Source: Spongiibacteraceae bacterium (GTDB lineage: Bacteria; Pseudomonadota; Gammaproteobacteria; Pseudomonadales; PIVM01). From it: a DNA stretch of 7,216 nucleotides. Of this stretch, positions 4,231 to 7,216 are shown piece after piece. The notes beneath the pieces were generated by a model. The model made no database searches. It was given only the letters and a program-made list of their open reading frames with translations, and had not been told where the DNA came from. The DNA lies in the NCBI GenBank assembly GCA_030618505.1, contig JAUXDF010000160.1, forward strand, positions 1 through 7,216. Reading direction: 5' to 3'. Made by a program: the position numbers and the translations under genes. Each line of letters begins with the position of its first letter. Within the stretch, counting starts at the first letter, position 1.

Positions 4231-4255
4231 TCGAATCCCTCCTTCACCGCCATTA
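4231..4255 (+). repeat. tRNA-Ser 3'-end direct repeat, copy 3
   Basis: Identical over 25 bases to 2145-2169 and 2689-2713. As at the true tRNA, an MNT gene in antisense ends a few bases beyond it (4261), so homology continues from the tRNA tail into the MNT coding region in both places. Confidence 0.9.
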
Positions 4256-4260
4256 CCTTT

Positions 4261-4572
4261 TTATTCTTCGATAGTGCGCCGATAAAAAACTTGGCCTACG
4301 CGCTGAATATGCTCGCGCAGTTCAGCATTTTCAATCTCATCAAATACCGACAAATCAATCTCGTAGGGCAATAGCAAATCATCCAGCTCGAGGCTAATGC
4401 AATTCAGTGTTGTCAGATCAATTTCACCCAACAAAGTTAAATCAATATCGGAACCCTCACGGTAAGATCCCAACGCACGGGAACCGTACAAGTGCGCTTC
4501 AATAACCTGCGGGTAATGACTCAGCACATGAGCAATGGCGCGGCGCTGAGTTTCTTTCAAGCCATCATTCAT
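4261..4572 (-). CDS. MNT-type nucleotidyltransferase antitoxin (HI0073/MntA-like)
   Basis: A minimal nucleotidyltransferase of 103 residues. After an N-terminal helix (residues 1-20) comes the strand HLYGS with the NTase signature: GS at 30-31, then D42-I-D44 (GSRALGSYREGSDID), and a third acidic residue, D73, in 'YEIDLSVF'. All three catalytic acidic residues are present. Family knowledge: MNT proteins paired with HEPN RNases act as antitoxins, and in studied MntA/HepT pairs the MNT enzyme adds AMP to a tyrosine by the HEPN active site. Its start overlaps the end of the HEPN gene by four bases (ATGA, 4572-4569), so the two are translationally coupled. This copy is intact; a truncated near-identical copy lies beside tRNA-Ser. 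Confidence 0.9.
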   Translation of the reverse strand: MNDGLKETQRRAIAHVLSHYPQVIEAHLYGSRALGSYREGSDIDLTLLGEIDLTTLNCISLELDDLLLPYEIDLSVFDEIENAELREHIQRVGQVFYRRTIEE

Positions 4573-4988
4573 GGCTGCTTTTCTTTTAACTGGGTCAGGC
4601 GCTGCTCAAGCCGGCAGAACTGCGGGTAATAGCGCTCAATCACGGCCTCAGAAATCTGCTTGGCAGTAGCTTTGTTGTAGGTGTGGGATGTACGATTACG
4701 ACTGGCGATCATATCCATCCACACCTCGCCCTCCTCGATTAAACCCACAGCGTAGGCCTTACGGCTGGCATCCCGGGAACCATGTAAATCCTGTTCACCC
4801 TGAAACTGTAAATAATCTTTCAGGCAGTTCCAGGCCAGCTCATGGGTAAATTCAAAGGCCTGAATCAACCCCTGCTGCTCTAACTCAGACAATGGCCGCT
4901 GCGCACTAAGCCCAACCGCTTGAGTCAAGCTAAGCAATGCCTGTCGATAATTAACCAGGCGCTGCTGCCAGCGAATATCGTTACCCAT
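4569..4988 (-). CDS. HEPN-domain toxin partner (HI0074/HepT-like, nucleotidyltransferase substrate-binding family)
   Basis: This 139-residue all-helical protein belongs to the HI0074 'nucleotidyltransferase substrate-binding' family: 'LIQAFEFTHELAWNCLKDYL' (residues 41-60), 'GSRDASRKAYAVGLI' (70-84), then the HEPN RNase motif R97-NRTS-H102-T-Y104 (RX4HXY). Arg and His form the RNase site in HEPN toxins, and the Tyr is the position reported to be AMPylated in a HepT from Shewanella. Together with the overlapping MNT gene this is a complete HEPN/MNT (type VII) toxin-antitoxin pair, toxin first. The ATG at 4988 has a strong AGGAG at 4996-5000, seven bases upstream. HI0074 proteins were first described as substrate binders, so RNase activity is an inference from the conserved motif. 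Confidence 0.88.
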   Translation of the reverse strand: MGNDIRWQQRLVNYRQALLSLTQAVGLSAQRPLSELEQQGLIQAFEFTHELAWNCLKDYLQFQGEQDLHGSRDASRKAYAVGLIEEGEVWMDMIASRNRTSHTYNKATAKQISEAVIERYYPQFCRLEQRLTQLKEKQP

Positions 4989-5027
4989 TATATTGCTCCT
5001 GATTTAATGCCTGGTGATATGGCAGGA

Positions 5028-5055
5028 ATTTTACGGACACCCCAGTGAACATTAA
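5028..5055 (-). promoter_or_regulatory. Weak candidate promoter for the HEPN/MNT operon
   Basis: On the minus strand, TTAATG (5055-5050) and TAAAAT (5033-5028) are spaced by 16 bases, giving a start about 35 bases before the HEPN ATG. The -35 match is poor. It lies in the 105-base gap between REPIN C and the HEPN start. Confidence 0.3.
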
Positions 5056-5093
5056 CCGCACTGTCACGAAAGCCCGCCGACTAAGCTGCCTTT

Positions 5094-5155
5094 GTAGCCG
5101 TGATAGAGGAACGAAATCAAGGGTTGTTTGGGAATTTTCCTTGATTTCGTTCCTC
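5094..5155. repeat. REPIN C: partial inverted REP pair
   Basis: The forward REP (5094-5122) is complete, with one change (GTGATAG for GTGATTG). The inverted REP (5139-5155) keeps only CCTTGATTTCGTTCCTCA and lacks the ATCACGGCTAC end. The flank before it, CCGCCGACTAAGCTGCCTTT, is shared exactly with REPIN A. It lies 14 bases past the stop of the dehydrogenase gene, so the hairpin may protect or end that mRNA. The rest of the module, including the tRNA tail, is absent. Confidence 0.75.
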
Positions 5156-5168
5156 ATGCCCTTCGCAC

Positions 5169-6278
5169 TTAAGCTACCTTCGGCGCCTTACGCAATTTCT
5201 CAAGCACCTTTTCACCAAACTCCGTGGTATTGATCATCCTCACACCACTACCTGGCTTGGACAGATCGGCGGTTGAATAACCATCGGTGAATACACCTTG
5301 CATGGCATCCCAAACATTTTTTGCCTCGGCTTCCATACCAAAACTGTTTTCCAGCATCATCGCCACTGAACCAATCATGGAATAAGGATTAGCAATATTC
5401 TTGCCGGCAATATCAGGAGCAGAACCGTGAGAGGGCTCATAGTAAGATTTCTCATCACCCTGACAAGCCGATGGCATTAATCCCAGTGAACCCAGAATAC
5501 CGCCGCCTTGATCACTGAGAATATCGCCGAACATATTTTCCATCACCATTACATCAAACTGACCGGGGTTCAGGCATAACAAGGTCGCCGCCGCATCCAC
5601 CAGGATGTGCTTAACTTCTACTTCAGGGTAGTCTTTGGCAACTTCTTCGGCGATCTCATTCCACAACACGCTGGATTTCAACACATTACTTTTGTGAATA
5701 TTGTGCAGCACTTTTTTACGGCGCATCGCCAGCTTAAAGGCTTCAACAAGAATGCGACGAATCTGCTCTTCGTCATATTCCAAAGTCTCCTTCACATAAC
5801 GCAAACCCTTGTCGTTAACACCCACTTCTTTCTCGCCGAAGTACAAACCACCCACCAGCTCACGCACCATAATCAGGTCGATGCCTTCACCAATCACTTC
5901 GGGCTTAAGAGGCGAAAAGTGCGCCAAACCCTTGGGCAGTGAAACCGGACGAAAATTAGCATAGGTATTGTAACGACGACGCATCGGCAGCAGCGCACCA
6001 CGCTCGGGCTGTTTATCAATGGGGATCTTTTTAGACTCTTCATGACTCAGGCCAATCGGCCCCTTCAAGATAGCATCGGCCTGATCGCAGATTGCCTTGG
6101 TTTCCTCTGGAAAAGCATCTCCACACTCAAAATAGGCATTGGCACCAAAGGCGGCAGGCATCAGCTCAAATTGCACATCGTTGCGCTCCTCGACCAGCTT
6201 CAAGACCTTGACTGCCTCTTCCATGATTTCGGGACCAATACCGTCACCGGCCAATATCGCAATTTTATAACTCTTCAT
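5169..6278 (-). CDS. Isocitrate/isopropylmalate dehydrogenase family protein, LeuB-like
   Basis: A cytoplasmic beta-hydroxyacid oxidative decarboxylase of 369 residues, close to the LeuB length. Family landmarks are intact: 'LAGDGIGPE' at the N-terminus; 'PERGALLPMR' (91-100), which in LeuB recognises the isopropyl group; Arg at 100, 110 and 139; 'RELVGGLYFG' with Tyr146; Lys196 in 'IHKSNVL'; Asp228, Asp252 and Asp256 (FGDILSD) for the metal; and 'HGSAPDIAGKNIANP' (284-298), whose Asp suggests NAD. Several normally invariant LeuB stretches differ: 'GPIGLS' for GAVGGP, HK for DK before Lys196, and 'VDAAATLL' for VDNAAMQL. It is not next to leuC or leuD here. It may be a divergent LeuB or a paralogue using another 2-malate-type substrate. 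ATG at 6278 has AAGG at 6285-6288. REPIN C closes its 3' end. Confidence 0.85.
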   Translation of the reverse strand: MKSYKIAILAGDGIGPEIMEEAVKVLKLVEERNDVQFELMPAAFGANAYFECGDAFPEETKAICDQADAILKGPIGLSHEESKKIPIDKQPERGALLPMRRRYNTYANFRPVSLPKGLAHFSPLKPEVIGEGIDLIMVRELVGGLYFGEKEVGVNDKGLRYVKETLEYDEEQIRRILVEAFKLAMRRKKVLHNIHKSNVLKSSVLWNEIAEEVAKDYPEVEVKHILVDAAATLLCLNPGQFDVMVMENMFGDILSDQGGGILGSLGLMPSACQGDEKSYYEPSHGSAPDIAGKNIANPYSMIGSVAMMLENSFGMEAEAKNVWDAMQGVFTDGYSTADLSKPGSGVRMINTTEFGEKVLEKLRKAPKVA

Positions 6279-6305
6279 GATTTACCTTTATCTGCACTAT
6301 GTGAT

Positions 6306-6362
6306 TGATTGTACTTTATGTAACTGATTGCACTTTATGTAACAAATTGTACTTTGCGGAAG
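6306..6362. repeat. 19-bp tandem repeats upstream of the LeuB-like gene
   Basis: TGATTGTACTTTATGTAAC (6306-6324) is followed directly by a copy with one change (6325-6343) and by a degenerate third copy (6344-6362, AAATTGTACTTTGCGG...). A partial copy may precede them (TGCACTATGTGA, around 6293-6304). Head-to-tail repeats in a promoter region usually mark binding sites for a regulator, although slippage-generated repeats are possible. Confidence 0.75.
6317..6345 (-). promoter_or_regulatory. Candidate promoter of the LeuB-like gene within the tandem repeats
   Basis: On the minus strand, TTGTTA (6345-6340) and TACATA (6322-6317) are spaced by 17 bases. The start would lie near 6310, about 32 bases before the ATG. 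Both boxes lie within the tandem repeats, so a protein binding the repeats would compete with RNA polymerase. Confidence 0.35.
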
Positions 6363-6602
6363 CAGGCGGCTGAGCCCAGACTCAGACAACAACGAAAAGG
6401 GACTGGCCGCCAAAAAAGAGGCTATTCTACGCCAGCTTGGCGCCATATCAAAAACCAGTATTGATATGACTCAAATTAAGTGTCTTAACAGCCGATTTTT
6501 TCACTTAAGTTTCGACTATTTAATGCTCAAGGCTGGCATTCATAACAAAGCTGGGTTAAAAATAGCACTCTTAATTTAACTTTACGCAGAGCCCGGAATA
6601 CG

Positions 6603-7216
6603 ATGAGAATCGCACTAATTGCCCCGCCATTTCCTCTGGAAGAAGCCCCGTCTCCGCCACTTGGCCTATGTTATGTCGCCTCCGCCTTTCAGCAAGCAGG
6701 CGCTGAGGTCATTATTCTGGACTACATTGTCGAGCAATACAGCGCGGAGAAGATGCGTCGCAGTCTTGAAGAATTCCAAGCGGATGCAGTCGGCATTACC
6801 TCGGTAACGATGAATTTTAAGATGGCAGCGCAGATCATCGGTGACGTGAAGGCCTATAACCCGGATCTGATCACCCTCTTCGGCGGCCCCCATGTGACTT
6901 TTGATGCCCCTGACACTCTGAGAAAATACCCTGCTGTGGATATTATTGCGCTCGGTGAATCCGAGCTAACTATTCGCGATCTAACACCCGTCATCAAAGA
7001 CCGACAGCAATGGAAAAATATTGAAGGCATCGCCTTTTTAGAAAACGGCAAGCTAGTCAACAACGGTCGCCGGGAATTCCTGAAAGAACTTAGCACGCTA
7101 AAACTCCCCGCCCGCGAGCTTTTACCGATATCACGGTATCGAGCGCTCGGTTTTCCCGTCAGCATTATTACCAGCCGAGGCTGCCCTTATAAGTGTATTT
7201 TTTGCCAGGGCACAGA
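6603..7216 (+). CDS. B12-binding-domain radical SAM protein (5' part, runs off the window)
   Basis: The frame from ATG 6603 stays open to the window end, giving the first 204 residues. The N-terminal domain (about 1-130) has the Rossmann-like cobalamin-binding pattern of this superfamily: 'MRIALIAPPFP', 'PPLGLCYVASAFQQAGAEV', 'DAVGITSVTMNF', 'LFGGPHVTF' and 'IIALGESELT'. A linker ('LPARELLP' at 168-175) leads to the radical SAM core beginning 'SIITSRGCPYKCIFCQGT', in which C194, C198 and C201 form the CX3CX2C [4Fe-4S] motif. Such enzymes include methylases and ring-forming or rearranging enzymes of tetrapyrrole, lipid and natural product pathways; the substrate cannot be told from this half. 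It is divergently transcribed from the LeuB-like gene. The minus-strand frames across it are shadows. Confidence 0.9.
   Translation, partial: MRIALIAPPFPLEEAPSPPLGLCYVASAFQQAGAEVIILDYIVEQYSAEKMRRSLEEFQADAVGITSVTMNFKMAAQIIGDVKAYNPDLITLFGGPHVTFDAPDTLRKYPAVDIIALGESELTIRDLTPVIKDRQQWKNIEGIAFLENGKLVNNGRREFLKELSTLKLPARELLPISRYRALGFPVSIITSRGCPYKCIFCQGT

Larger units (their letters stand above)
2145..4255. mobile_element. Putative tRNA-Ser-anchored accessory patch bounded by direct repeats
   Basis: The interval is bounded and divided by three identical 25-bp copies of the tRNA-Ser 3' end. It holds an MNT antitoxin remnant, HicAB, a broken gene and two copies of a REPIN-bearing module. tRNA-anchored direct repeats with toxin-antitoxin cargo are the usual marks of integrated islands or satellites. 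No integrase, transposase or phage gene is visible, so either the mobility gene has been lost, the enzyme acts in trans, or the repeats spread by homologous recombination between modules. Its extent past 4255 is open: the MNT/HEPN pair and the partial REPIN up to 5155 look like part of the same accessory block. Confidence 0.45.
4035..4255. repeat. REPIN-bearing module, copy B
   Basis: This 221-bp block is homologous to module A (2460-2713): the same ACCCGGCATGCC start, the same inverted REP pair, the same tract before the tRNA tail, and the same 25-bp end. It lacks about 25 bases before the first REP and about 12 after the second compared with A. It truncates the unknown gene on its left and joins the MNT/HEPN pair on its right. 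Confidence 0.8.
6279..6602. other. Intergenic region between divergent genes
   Basis: The 324-base spacer separates the LeuB-like gene (leftward) from the radical SAM gene (rightward). Next to the dehydrogenase lie the 19-bp tandem repeats (6306-6362). A small inverted repeat, CTGAG (6371-6375) and CTCAG (6382-6386), and GGCGG/CCGCC arms around 6367-6411 follow. From 6430 to 6600 the sequence is AT-rich; no convincing rightward promoter was found, and the radical SAM gene has only a weak GGA near 6594-6597 as ribosome binding site. Confidence 0.5.

Noticed and set aside
2460..4255. Integron cassette attC sites
   Set aside because: The repeated hairpins resemble attC in being palindromic and next to toxin-antitoxin cargo, but I see no RYYYAAC/GTTRRRY core pair in the expected positions and no integrase; the GTAG head fits REP elements better.
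2535..5155. CRISPR array from the repeated hairpins
   Set aside because: Only three units, inverted pairs rather than direct repeats with uniform spacers, and no cas genes.
5607..6308. Plus-strand frames at 5607-5942 and 6042-6308
   Set aside because: Both are antisense shadows of the LeuB-like gene.
6619..7165. Frames at 6619-6807 (plus), 6666-6893 and 6854-7165 (minus)
   Set aside because: All overlap the radical SAM coding frame, which has clear domain motifs; these are shadows.

Overview
The window looks like a chromosomal segment of a gammaproteobacterium, probably a marine one. The evidence is a short 4.5S-type SRP RNA, a bacterial tRNA-Ser with encoded CCA, an HI0073/HI0074-type nucleotidyltransferase pair, GTAG-type REP hairpins and moderate GC content. 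No taxonomic marker gene is complete enough to name a genus.

Layout. Positions 1-695 are mostly non-coding: a long nested inverted repeat, a possible promoter driving a 25-residue hydrophobic peptide, and a terminator-like hairpin. Positions 696-1318 (minus) hold a CPXCG cysteine-rich small protein and a membrane-anchored glutaredoxin-like protein. The SRP RNA gene lies at 1553-1667 (minus), with a recognisable promoter. An intergenic stretch with a common palindromic repeat leads to tRNA-Ser(GGA) at 2079-2166.

From the 3' end of the tRNA to about 5160 the window is an accessory patch. The last 22 bases of the tRNA plus three more occur as an identical 25-bp direct repeat at 2145, 2689 and 4231. 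Between and after these repeats lie a truncated MNT antitoxin copy (2167-2424, minus), a HicAB toxin-antitoxin pair (3025-3655, plus), an unidentified broken gene (3730-4054) and an intact MNT/HEPN toxin-antitoxin pair (4261-4988, minus). A module of about 220-255 bp, containing a pair of inverted GTAG-type REP hairpins (a REPIN/BIME) and ending in the tRNA 3' repeat, is present twice (2460-2713 and 4035-4255). A third, partial REPIN lies at 5094-5155. Each full module abuts a truncated gene. This suggests that toxin-antitoxin cassettes were added or rearranged at the tRNA-Ser 3' end by recombination between short repeated modules. No integrase is visible.

Beyond the patch, a divergent isopropylmalate dehydrogenase-family gene (5169-6278, minus) and a B12-binding radical SAM gene (6603 to the window edge, plus) are divergently transcribed from a 324-bp spacer. 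That spacer carries 19-bp tandem repeats next to the dehydrogenase start.

The best-supported regulatory reading is at hicAB. A near-consensus promoter with a palindromic operator between -35 and -10 precedes hicA, a hairpin overlaps the hicA stop codon, and a second promoter-like element with its own palindrome may let the antitoxin HicB be made alone.
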